Shown here: in pieces, positions 1-7,016 of the stretch
Numbering within the stretch: position 1 is the stretch's first letter
Layout: every line of letters begins with the position of its first letter
Assembly (NCBI GenBank): GCA_937960435.1
Contig: CALGPN010000053.1
Span: 1-32,643, forward strand
DNA length: 32,643 nucleotides
Direction: 5' to 3'
DNA from: an uncultured Desulfosoma sp.
GTDB lineage: Bacteria; Desulfobacterota; Syntrophobacteria; Syntrophobacterales; DSM-9756
Program-made: the position numbers and the translations under genes
The notes under the pieces: generated by a model
The model's input: only the letters and a program-made list of their open reading frames with translations
Told to the model about the DNA's origin: nothing
Databases searched by the model: none

Positions 1-966
1 CGTCTCCCGGGCGATGATATATGCCTGGGGAATGAGTTCGTGCTCCAGACACCATGCCGCCGCATCAAAACTCTTGGCTTCCGGGTCGGGGGTCTCGAAA
101 GGACGGAGCTTTTCCCGCAGAAGCTCGAAAAGTGGCTTCAAGGGCGCGATGTATTGTTGGTCTTCGACCTCGCTGATTTGGTCGCCGAAAGACTTGGTCT
201 CGGCGATTTTCGGCCCTCGCACCGCGGCCAGATCCAGGCACAGGGTCTCGATGCTTTGGGCCAGGTCGTTCAGCGCCGTGGCGTCGGGGTGGGTTTGTCG
301 CTTCTCTTTATCGGAAAGAATGGGCCGCAGGTCTTGAGTCACCAGCCTTTTGATTTCCTGCGGACGGCCGGCCTTTTGGAAAATGTCCACCGCTCGGGCC
401 CAGTCCAAAAGGACGTCGTAGGGGGTAAGATCAAAGACCGGGGCGATGCGTTTTTCTTCGGGCATCTTTTCCACATCCTTGATGGAGCCCAGCGTCTCGA
501 AGGCCCCGTACAGGATGCGCTCCACCCGGACGTTTTTGAGGACCTTGGCATAGTTGAGGATAACGGTTTGGAGAAGCGGCAGAGACCGGAAGGAATGGGT
601 GATGTCCAAAAAAACCCGGTCTTCGGATTGAAGGGCATCCACCAGGATCATGAAAATGTCCATGATTTCCTTTTCGTTTTGCCCTTCGGGGATCGCCACC
701 CTTTGTAGCGAAGCGGGAACGGTCAAAGCTTCGAGGCGTGTCTTCAAACCTCGGTCGAAGTTGCCGCCGTCCCGCCAATTGATTTCCCGGGCTTTTTCGG
801 TGCAGAAGATGAGCACACGATCCCTGGGGTTCCAATCTCTGCAGAAGTGGGCCACAAGGGCCTCCTGCACGAAAACGACGGGCTGAACGCTCCTTTGCCC
901 GTCGATCCTGTAATAGCAGGGAACGTATTTGTTTGTGCCCAAAGCGCTGATAAAAACCCTGGCCAT
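1..966 (-). CDS. CRISPR-associated CARF protein, TIGR02221/DxTHG (Csx1-like) family, partial
   Basis: The minus-strand frame is open from an ATG at 966 to the window edge, giving 322 residues with no stop, so the C-terminus is missing. The start follows a good ribosome site (AAGGAG, spacing about 8). The N-terminus FISALGTNKY matches the first strand and loop of CARF (Rossmann-like) domains. Residues 119-130 (FLDITHSFRSLP) are the family signature, normally written DxTHG-x-R; here Ser replaces the Gly. Residues 303-322 look like the start of the helical C-terminal part, which in relatives is a HEPN ribonuclease; its R-x4-6-H motif would lie beyond the edge. Known role: these proteins bind cyclic oligoadenylate made by type III CRISPR complexes and act as ancillary RNases. 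No cas core gene or array is visible, so the main locus is probably to the left. The gene diverges from the 1532-6033 operon. Confidence 0.88.
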   Translation of the reverse strand, partial: MARVFISALGTNKYVPCYYRIDGQRSVQPVVFVQEALVAHFCRDWNPRDRVLIFCTEKAREINWRDGGNFDRGLKTRLEALTVPASLQRVAIPEGQNEKEIMDIFMILVDALQSEDRVFLDITHSFRSLPLLQTVILNYAKVLKNVRVERILYGAFETLGSIKDVEKMPEEKRIAPVFDLTPYDVLLDWARAVDIFQKAGRPQEIKRLVTQDLRPILSDKEKRQTHPDATALNDLAQSIETLCLDLAAVRGPKIAETKSFGDQISEVEDQQYIAPLKPLFELLREKLRPFETPDPEAKSFDAAAWCLEHELIPQAYIIARET

Positions 967-1178
967 ACGCCGCTCCTTTCTGCCGTGGCTCCATCGTGGT
1001 GACACATTCTCCCCAGCCGGACACAGCTCGTGAACGCCAAAACCCAACCCAACCCACCCGATCTGTCCGTGAACTACGGCACCAACGGAGGGTTTTGCAA
1101 AAACTTTCGGCATATTTTGTAAGTTTGATCACCAACAATGGCGCCCCGAGGCCTCTCGCATCGTCGTAGGGCAATTTC

Positions 1179-1200
1179 GGGCGGGCACAAGGCCCGCCCC
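1179..1200. repeat. dispersed GC-rich palindromic repeat, copy 1
   Basis: This is a 22-base palindrome with arms GGGCGGGC and GCCCGCCC around a short ACAAG loop. An identical 22-base copy lies at 6632-6653, and a copy with one change at 32437-32458. It can form a hairpin but has no T-run, so it resembles a REP-like element rather than a terminator. Confidence 0.8.
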
Positions 1201-1421
1201 TTCGGATCGGTTCGGTTGGGTCCCCCCTGTATGTTGAAGCGTTTCCTTGCCCCGATCGAACTCCAATGGGGCCATCATTCAATGCTCAAAAGAGAAAAAC
1301 GGGAACGAACATTTTCGCAATCAGCTTCCCCGGATAACCGTCAGCGATCTTCAAGCCTTCGGCATCTGAGCGTCCGTGCAAGCCCTCAAGCTGTGGCATC
1401 AAACGTGCTCACACGCATTTT

Positions 1422-1452
1422 TTGACAAGGGATGGGATCGTCTCGGAATTAT
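1422..1452 (+). promoter_or_regulatory. possible sigma-70 promoter for the sigma-like operon
   Basis: A perfect TTGACA (1422-1427) is followed, after a long 19-base spacer, by AATTAT (1447-1452, 4 of 6 matches). A TATGAT at 1491-1496 is an alternative -10 box, preceded by TTGCCA at 1465-1470 with a 20-base gap. Spacing is poor in both cases, so the start point is uncertain. If the operon is autoregulated by its own sigma-like protein, the real promoter may not fit the sigma-70 pattern. Confidence 0.3.
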
Positions 1453-1531
1453 CACGGATTCAGGTTGCCAGCTTCATGAAAATCTGGCTTTATGATTGCC
1501 GCCTTGTTGATTGGTGCTGCGGCGTCTTCCA

Positions 1532-2620
1532 ATGAGCGGCGAATCCATGACGTGGAAAGAGTGGCTCCACACAGCCTCCTGCCTTACCGTTCTCCATCGA
1601 GCGGCGGCTAAGGTTTTCGCGAAAGCCCGCCAATATCATCTCTCTCCTTTTGGGGAATCCAACCCGATCCGTAAGGGGCTTCGCGCCGCATCGGAAGATG
1701 AGCGTTCTCCTCTCGAAGAGCTCGCCCATGATCTTTGGCTTTTTGTCTCCGGCCACGCCGAGCGCTGGGAAGAAGAGCATCCCTTCCATACCCTGTGGGC
1801 TCAGGGAACAGACCGAATCGCTCTCCACATTGCCTTCGCTTACTCTAAAACTCTCCTGGATCGCGCAAGAACCCAAGAAGGCGATCCCTTCAAAGCCTTT
1901 TATCGGCGCGTGCGACAACTCATCGCCAAAAACCCGCGGTTTCAATATCGCGCGGATCCGCACAGGACTTTTTACGCGTGCTCCGAGGCCGCGCCACCCA
2001 ATGCGCAGCTACGGGAAATTCCACCCCCACCGTCCTACGCCGACTGGCCGTCCCCGCCGGGGTCCGTCAAAGTTTCAGCTTCCTTAAATGCCTCGGAAAT
2101 TCATGATCTGGCACTGTTTTTCTGCCGAGAATATATCCATAGGGCCGGGACGGCCGTCTGGGTTCCCGTTCGTGAGCTGGTGCGATATCTCTCCCATTGG
2201 GGGGCCGTCCATGAGCGCCCGCGTTTTGTCCCCCTGGAGATGAGCCCATCGGATGAAACTGAAGAATCTTTTGAAATCCCCATCCCCGCACCTGCGCTTC
2301 AAGAAACGGCCCTTCAATGCGCGAGGGTGACCGAGCTGGCTCAGAGCTTGGCAGCCTCTTGGAGCCCCCAAGACCGCAAGGCTTTTGCGCTTTTCTACGG
2401 CGATGAAGAAACATTGGACCGCGTCGCCCGGGTTTTAGGCTACAGCGGGGCTTCCGGTGCCCGGTATAGGCTCCAAAGGCTCATCGAGGAATTCAAGGAT
2501 TTCTGTCTCCTATGGCCTGAGCTTTCCCCGCCCGATTTGGATGAGAATGTTTTTAAGGCATTTTTTACGGCCTTGATCGCCGTTTGCAAACAGGAAGACG
2601 AGGGCCGTAATGAAAGGTAA
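1532..2620 (+). CDS. sigma-factor-like protein with region-4-type helix-turn-helix
   Basis: This is a 362-residue protein that I do not recognise as a named family. The C-terminal part (about residues 275-322) has the pattern of a sigma region 4: SWSPQDRKAFALFYGDEE, then LDRVARVLGYSG as first helix and turn, then ARYRLQRLIEEF as recognition helix. The middle contains KAFYRRVRQLIAKNPRFQYR, followed by a Pro-rich linker. A clear region 2 (-10 binding) is not visible, so it is either a divergent sigma factor or an HTH regulator. Start choice is uncertain: TTG 1511, ATG 1532 and ATG 1547 are all in frame with weak ribosome sites. It is first in an operon with an anti-sigma-like zinc protein and a Lon-like protease, which supports a sigma/anti-sigma reading by inference. 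Confidence 0.75.
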   Translation: MSGESMTWKEWLHTASCLTVLHRAAAKVFAKARQYHLSPFGESNPIRKGLRAASEDERSPLEELAHDLWLFVSGHAERWEEEHPFHTLWAQGTDRIALHIAFAYSKTLLDRARTQEGDPFKAFYRRVRQLIAKNPRFQYRADPHRTFYACSEAAPPNAQLREIPPPPSYADWPSPPGSVKVSASLNASEIHDLALFFCREYIHRAGTAVWVPVRELVRYLSHWGAVHERPRFVPLEMSPSDETEESFEIPIPAPALQETALQCARVTELAQSLAASWSPQDRKAFALFYGDEETLDRVARVLGYSGASGARYRLQRLIEEFKDFCLLWPELSPPDLDENVFKAFFTALIAVCKQEDEGRNER

Positions 2621-2689
2621 AGGGAAGACGGGAATAGGTCGAGGACATGGGCCTTGGCCCTAGGCATTTTGGAGGAAAGGCGGTAGACC

Positions 2690-3895
2690 GTGACCCTGAG
2701 GCAGCTGCTCGACGGATCACAAAAGACCCGAAGCACCTTGAAACGGCGGCTGGCGCTGGAGGAAGCCTATCGGTTGAGAGGCTGCCCGCCGTCGTTTCTG
2801 CTCTTTCAGGATCCTCCCTCGGAAGCGCTTCGCCGACATTTGAAAACGTGCCCATGGTGTTGCGAAGATCGCGATTTATTGATGCCATTCGCCGCGGAAG
2901 CCCTGCATGCGGGACCGGGAGGCGATGAAAAGGGATCGAAACGCGAAAGCGCTCCCGCTGAGGTGGGCGATCTGCGGCGCATTCTCGAAACCTTCGGAGG
3001 ATGGGGCCAACGGGGCAGATATTTTAACCCGCCGCTGGTTCTTCTTGTGGAGAGGGTCAGAGGGCGTGAAGACGCCTTTCGAGCGGCCCAGGTTCACGAC
3101 TTCGAGACGCTCAAGGGACCCGGCGATATCGCGCTTTTCTCTAAAGTCTTCGCCGAATCCTGGAATATGCTCGCCGTGGGCGCCCATCACCTTGGGCCGT
3201 TGGTCCGCCGCATCGATGCCGACGCCCTGGCTCAGGTTCGTCGAAACGCCTCCCAGAGCCCCCCGCCGGTGCCTATGGTCGAACCGACGACGCTTGCAAA
3301 GGAATTGCACCCGCCGAAGGGTCAGAAAAACGACTATCGAGAAGCTTTTCGTCGCCTGGAAAAAGACACGGCCGCCTTTTTCGCAAACCGGCTGTTGCAG
3401 GATCTCGTGAACAAAGATCAACGAGGCCGCCTTCAATCTGCGTTGAGAGCACACTTTGCCGATGGGGGATCTTTGGAAGAGGCCTTCGGGTCTCGCCTCG
3501 TTTTTGGCGGAGATTCCGAACAAGACTCGTGCCTGCACCTCCTTCTCGCTTCGTGGATGCCCCGTGCCCTGCCCATGGCCGCAGCCGGCGTAAGACAAGG
3601 CGTATTCGTCAAGAGAATTCATCTGAGCCCACCGCCGCCGAGGGTGGATCCCGTCTGGGCGGAGCTCACGGTTTTTGAAGAAACCGACAAAGGCTTTCTT
3701 GTGGGTGGCAAAATTTCCGAGCCCGTACCCGAGGATGCGGAAATCCATGCGCTGTGGCGCATGCCATGGGGGCGGGCCGTGGCCTGGGAAGCCACCATCG
3801 ATCCGCGCACGGGTTTTTTCCGGCTCTTGTTCCCCGAAGTCACGAAAAGATCGGCCCTGTTGGGCAATCTGGAAATTCTTGTGGGCCGACCATGA
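2690..3895 (+). CDS. anti-sigma-like protein with zinc-binding (ZAS/zf-HC2-like) N-terminus
   Basis: This 401-residue protein starts at GTG 2690 behind a strong GGAGGAAAGG. Near the N-terminus Cys32 is followed by His50, Cys54 and Cys57 (RRHLKTCPWC), the H-x3-C-x2-C arrangement of zinc-binding anti-sigma domains (zf-HC2). The centre is helical. The last 100 residues (from about 300) look like a beta-sandwich: alternating strands with DPRTGFFRLLFPE near the end, as in Ig-like or carboxypeptidase-regulatory-like folds. No membrane segment is evident, so the protein looks cytoplasmic. It lies 69 bases after the sigma-like gene, and its stop overlaps the start of the protease gene (ATGA), implying translational coupling. 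The inferred role is sequestering the sigma-like protein, possibly as the protease substrate. Confidence 0.75.
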   Translation: MTLRQLLDGSQKTRSTLKRRLALEEAYRLRGCPPSFLLFQDPPSEALRRHLKTCPWCCEDRDLLMPFAAEALHAGPGGDEKGSKRESAPAEVGDLRRILETFGGWGQRGRYFNPPLVLLVERVRGREDAFRAAQVHDFETLKGPGDIALFSKVFAESWNMLAVGAHHLGPLVRRIDADALAQVRRNASQSPPPVPMVEPTTLAKELHPPKGQKNDYREAFRRLEKDTAAFFANRLLQDLVNKDQRGRLQSALRAHFADGGSLEEAFGSRLVFGGDSEQDSCLHLLLASWMPRALPMAAAGVRQGVFVKRIHLSPPPPRVDPVWAELTVFEETDKGFLVGGKISEPVPEDAEIHALWRMPWGRAVAWEATIDPRTGFFRLLFPEVTKRSALLGNLEILVGRP

Positions 3896-6033
3896 CCGAA
3901 CCGGCTCGGTGGTCCCTTGAAGAGCTCGTCGTGTGGCACTCATGGGGGCGTTTCCATGAAAGGTTCCCCCATGTGGCCGACCCTCGGGGCTTCGTGCCTC
4001 CCGAAGACCCCGAGACGGCGAAAGAGCAGTTGAGAATTCTCCAAGATGTTGTGGATACGGAGTCGTTCAGCTTGACGGCCGTTTCATGTCTCGCGGCCGT
4101 GCTCAGTCAAAACAACTCGGCCTTTTCGACTCTCCGGTCCGCTTTTCTTAAAACTCTTTCGGCAGTGGTCCCCGGCTTTCAGTCCCGGCAATGGGCAAGA
4201 ATCGCCGAGGCCTCTTGGACCCTCATCCCCATTTTGGTCGATACCCGGCCCAAGGCCTGTGCCGTGTGGTTTGCCGTAGGCTTGGACGAAAACGCCGGAT
4301 CTTTCCTCACACCCCGGTGGTGGGAGTCGGTCGCCGACAACGAAGCCCAAAGAGCCGCAGGGGCTGCGGCTAAGCTTGTTCACCTCCGATCCGGGTGCCG
4401 TCTTCTCGTCCTTCCCGTGCTTTTTCCTTCCGGCCGCCAGTGCCTCTTTGGGGCCTCGCTCGCTCTCCCCCTTTACCTTGCCGGGTGGGGTCTCCATGTG
4501 GCGAAGCGGTCTGAGCACATGGCCGCCACCGGGGCTTTGCAGGAGGACGGAGTCGTGGGGCCGGTTTCCGCCGTGCCGCACAAAGCGCGCGCCGCCGAGG
4601 CCGTGGGCCGGCGGGCTTTAATCTGCCCAAGTCACGGGTTCGATCCGGAAACGGCAAGGAAAACGCCGCTCACGCTTCTTCCGGTTCAAGATGTGGAAGC
4701 CGCGGAATATTTATGGGAAACGTTTCAAGATCAGAACGCATCCAAAGTCCTTTCGGATTTTGAGCGCCTTTCGAATCCCATCGAATTGGCCCACACAGTC
4801 CACCTTTTGGATCCCCGGGCCGGCGGCTGGCAGGGTTTTCCGGCCCGTTACCGCAACACGGTTATAAAGATCGCCCGGGAGCCCAGACTGGCCGAAGAGG
4901 CCCTGGATCGCTTGGCCAAAATGGTTCGCGACCCCTATGCCGACGCCGCCTGGGTCGAGCGACTTCTGGAACCCTGGGACTTCCGATGTTTTGAGGTTTT
5001 AGCGGAAGAAAACCCCATGGCGGCGTTTCAAGCCGCCCAGCTTCGTTGGGCGGCGGCCACCCGCCGCGGCGAAGTCAAAGAGGCCCATCGGTGGATGCAA
5101 CGCTGCGAGAGTGTGCAGGCTCGCGTGCTTCAGTATCCGGACGGCATTTACAAAGTCTGTGATTTCCTGAACCGGCGGATCGTGAGCGAACGGCATGCCC
5201 GTTATCGGTTCGATCCCGAACTTCCCCAAGAGGTGTGGGATACGGTCCGGCGCCTGGAGGAAGAGCGATCGGCACGAGCCCGTAACGGCCTCAAGCCCGC
5301 AGCGCCCGCGCTGGGAAAACTCTACGGCACCATCGCCCAAAACTATGGCTTTTGCGGCCCGAAGTTTGGGGATGCCGTGGGTCGATATGTTTCGGAGGCC
5401 CAAGACGCCTTCGGTTTGGGACAGCTGCCCCAATATCGGGCGGACTGGCGCCGTCAATTTCATTATCGGCTGTATGCCGAGCTGGACGCCGAAAATTGGG
5501 CTGCCGCCTCGGAAACCCTCAGAGCCTACGGGATCGCACCGGCGGCCGGTGCAGCTTTGGCGCCACGGGAAAGGCCTTTTGATAAGATGTCGCCCTATGA
5601 ACATGCGGCCCTGGCACGGTATCTGGCGGAAACGGGAAGTCCCCACGAGCCGAGTTATCTCGCATGGGCTTTGGAGCGCATGAGAAAGCCTCTGCCGGGC
5701 CACCCGTGGCCTCTTTGGCTGTGGAACATGGGCCGGATCTTCCAGAAGAAGGTGGACAAGGAACGCGCATGGCGGATGAGCATGGAACTTTCGCTCTCGT
5801 TGGGACCGACGGCCCGCCCCATGGCTCTGCTTCCGCTGGCATGGCTCCGGTGCGAGGGGCTGGAAACCGCCTCTCGAGTGGAACCCCACGTGATGCGGGT
5901 CATGGACGATCTCGCCCATGGGCCTTTGTGGCGCCCTCATTTTCGGGAGTTGCTGGACGGCGGCTCCGTCGACGATATTCTCGAAACAATCCTCCTTCGG
6001 GCTGCGGGCTTCTTCCCTTTCACCTACAGGTAA
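3892..6033 (+). CDS. Lon-like (S16) protease domain protein with long helical C-terminus
   Basis: The protein is 713 residues from the ATG that overlaps the upstream stop. Residues 167-250 align with the Lon proteolytic domain. FGAS-189 sits where Lon has its Ser nucleophile (GPSAG). ATGALQEDGVVGPVSAVPHK (212-231) matches Lon AMTGEITLRG...K without gaps, placing Lys231 as the general base. The Ser-Lys gap is 42 residues, against 43 in E. coli Lon (679/722). The usual flanking Gly residues are changed. There is no Walker A or other AAA+ motif. Residues 250-713 are mostly helical, Trp- and Arg-rich and unrecognised; this may be a sensor or a TPR-like scaffold. By inference it is an ATP-independent regulated protease acting on a partner such as the anti-sigma-like protein. 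Confidence 0.75.
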   Translation: MTEPARWSLEELVVWHSWGRFHERFPHVADPRGFVPPEDPETAKEQLRILQDVVDTESFSLTAVSCLAAVLSQNNSAFSTLRSAFLKTLSAVVPGFQSRQWARIAEASWTLIPILVDTRPKACAVWFAVGLDENAGSFLTPRWWESVADNEAQRAAGAAAKLVHLRSGCRLLVLPVLFPSGRQCLFGASLALPLYLAGWGLHVAKRSEHMAATGALQEDGVVGPVSAVPHKARAAEAVGRRALICPSHGFDPETARKTPLTLLPVQDVEAAEYLWETFQDQNASKVLSDFERLSNPIELAHTVHLLDPRAGGWQGFPARYRNTVIKIAREPRLAEEALDRLAKMVRDPYADAAWVERLLEPWDFRCFEVLAEENPMAAFQAAQLRWAAATRRGEVKEAHRWMQRCESVQARVLQYPDGIYKVCDFLNRRIVSERHARYRFDPELPQEVWDTVRRLEEERSARARNGLKPAAPALGKLYGTIAQNYGFCGPKFGDAVGRYVSEAQDAFGLGQLPQYRADWRRQFHYRLYAELDAENWAAASETLRAYGIAPAAGAALAPRERPFDKMSPYEHAALARYLAETGSPHEPSYLAWALERMRKPLPGHPWPLWLWNMGRIFQKKVDKERAWRMSMELSLSLGPTARPMALLPLAWLRCEGLETASRVEPHVMRVMDDLAHGPLWRPHFRELLDGGSVDDILETILLRAAGFFPFTYR

Positions 6034-6120
6034 ATCCGCGAACGGTTTGAGCCCGAAGATCGCCGGGGGCGTCTATGCGATGCAGCGGCTCGTCACCCTG
6101 GCGCCGTACCCATTATCGCG

Positions 6121-6324
6121 TCCCACGGTAGGGGCAGGCCTTGTGGCTGCCCGCAATTTGTAGGGGCAGGCCTTTTGCCCCGCGCAATTTGTAGGGGCAG
6201 GCCCTCTGCCTGCCCGGAATTTGTAGGGGCCATTTGTCGGAATGGGCGTTGTGCCCGCCCGCAATTTGTAGGGGCAGGCCTTGTGCCTGCCCGCAATTTG
6301 TAGGGGCAGGCCTTGTGCCTGCCC
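6121..6324. repeat. tandem array of 32-base hairpin units
   Basis: Six units start at 6121, 6153, 6184, 6216, 6261 and 6293, with lengths 32, 31, 32, 45, 32 and 32. Each consists of a spacer like GCAATTTGTAGG and a palindrome of the form GGGCAGGC-loop-GCCTGCCC (8-bp perfect stem in the best copies). The 45-base unit contains an extra CATTTGTCGG stretch that recurs at 6470-6480. Units abut with no variable spacer. Confidence 0.9.
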
Positions 6325-6415
6325 GGAATTCGTCCGCATGCGCCCTCTGTGCGCCCCACGGTCTCCGGGAATTTGTGCCCACCCGGAATTCCGTTTTGTG
6401 GGTGTGGGGGTCGGC

Positions 6416-6446
6416 GTTGGGGTTCGCTACGCTCACCCCAACCTAC
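6416..6446 (-). repeat. dispersed GGTTGGGGT palindromic repeat, inverted copy
   Basis: The reverse complement begins GTAGGTTGGGGTGAGCG and differs at one base from the copies at 6552-6584 and 32501-32533. The ends GTTGGGGT and ACCCCAAC pair to give an 8-bp hairpin around a GAGCG/AGCGA core. Confidence 0.85.
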
Positions 6447-6551
6447 GGTGCTGCCCGGAATTTGTGGGGGCGATTTGTCGGAGCAGGCCTTGTGCCCGCC
6501 CCGGCGGATTGGCGCACGTTCATGGGCCCACCCCGACAGGCCGGTAGGCCG

Positions 6552-6584
6552 GTAGGTTGGGGTGAGCGCAGCGAACCCCAACAC
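6552..6584 (+). repeat. dispersed GGTTGGGGT palindromic repeat, direct copy
   Basis: A 33-base copy, identical over its whole length to 32501-32533 and inverted relative to 6416-6446. The hairpin stem is GTTGGGGT/ACCCCAAC. Confidence 0.85.
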
Positions 6585-6631
6585 AAAAAGACATGCCCTG
6601 GCCCATGAATTGCGGGTGCCGCGAGGGATTC

Positions 6632-6653
6632 GGGCGGGCACAAGGCCCGCCCC
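6632..6653. repeat. dispersed GC-rich palindromic repeat, copy 2
   Basis: This copy is identical over 22 bases to 1179-1200 and in the same orientation. Together the two bracket the sigma/ZAS/Lon-like operon. Confidence 0.8.
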
Positions 6654-7016
6654 GACAGATTGGCGCACGCAGATCATCCCGGCCCGGCACTGTGCGGGCC
6701 CTGAATTTGTTGTAGGCTCAGCAGCGGGCACCTTCCCACGCGGGGCGCAAGGACTCGGCAATACCCGACCTGTCAACGAGTTACACAGCCACAGCGTCGA
6801 CGAGCGCTTCACGAACGATCTGCGAAGCGCATCTTCAATAACGGGCTCTTCCCAAAAGTGCCCGGCGGATCGTCAAAGTTGGGGCTTTTCGCATGGTCCA
6901 TGTGTTAAAAAAACCCTTAAGGTGATGATGCTGAAAAGACGCCGTGACGCTTGGCCCCCCGGTCATGGAACCATCCCCACGCATTGCGGCGACGAGGACC
7001 GCAAGGAGGACGAGCC

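Larger units (their letters stand above)
967..1531. other. intergenic region between CARF gene and sigma-like operon
   Basis: About 565 bases separate the two divergent genes. I see no credible coding sequence; short frames here lack ribosome sites and family motifs. The stretch contains one copy of a dispersed hairpin repeat (1179-1200) and candidate promoter hexamers before the plus-strand operon. There are no direct repeats with spacers, so it is not a CRISPR array. Confidence 0.6.
6034..7016. other. gene-free repeat-rich intergenic region
   Basis: Almost 1 kb lies between the Lon-like gene and hutU. It consists of a 32-base tandem hairpin array (6121-6324), degenerate related units to about 6507, two inverted copies of a second palindromic repeat (6416-6446, 6552-6584) and a copy of the 22-base palindrome (6632-6653). 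Long open frames here translate the repeats (for example GRHKACPYK and VGAGLVPAR) and are artefacts. From about 6700 to 7000 I see unique sequence with no convincing gene; it probably holds the hut promoter, but I found no strong hexamer pair. Confidence 0.8.

Noticed and set aside
431-1282. 283-codon minus-strand frame overlapping the CARF gene
   Set aside because: It is in the wrong frame. The adjacent frame, open to the left edge, carries the CARF and DxTH motifs and a good ribosome site.
6121-6324. Possible CRISPR array (regular 32-base period near a CRISPR-associated gene)
   Set aside because: The whole unit repeats, with no unique 30-40 base spacers, and the units are strong palindromes of the REP type.
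6093-6812. Long minus-strand open frame of 239 codons and several plus-strand frames in the same region
   Set aside because: They translate GC-rich hairpin repeats into peptides such as GRHKACPYK and VGAGLVPAR in many frames at once. There is no ribosome site or domain; the frames are open because of repeat composition.
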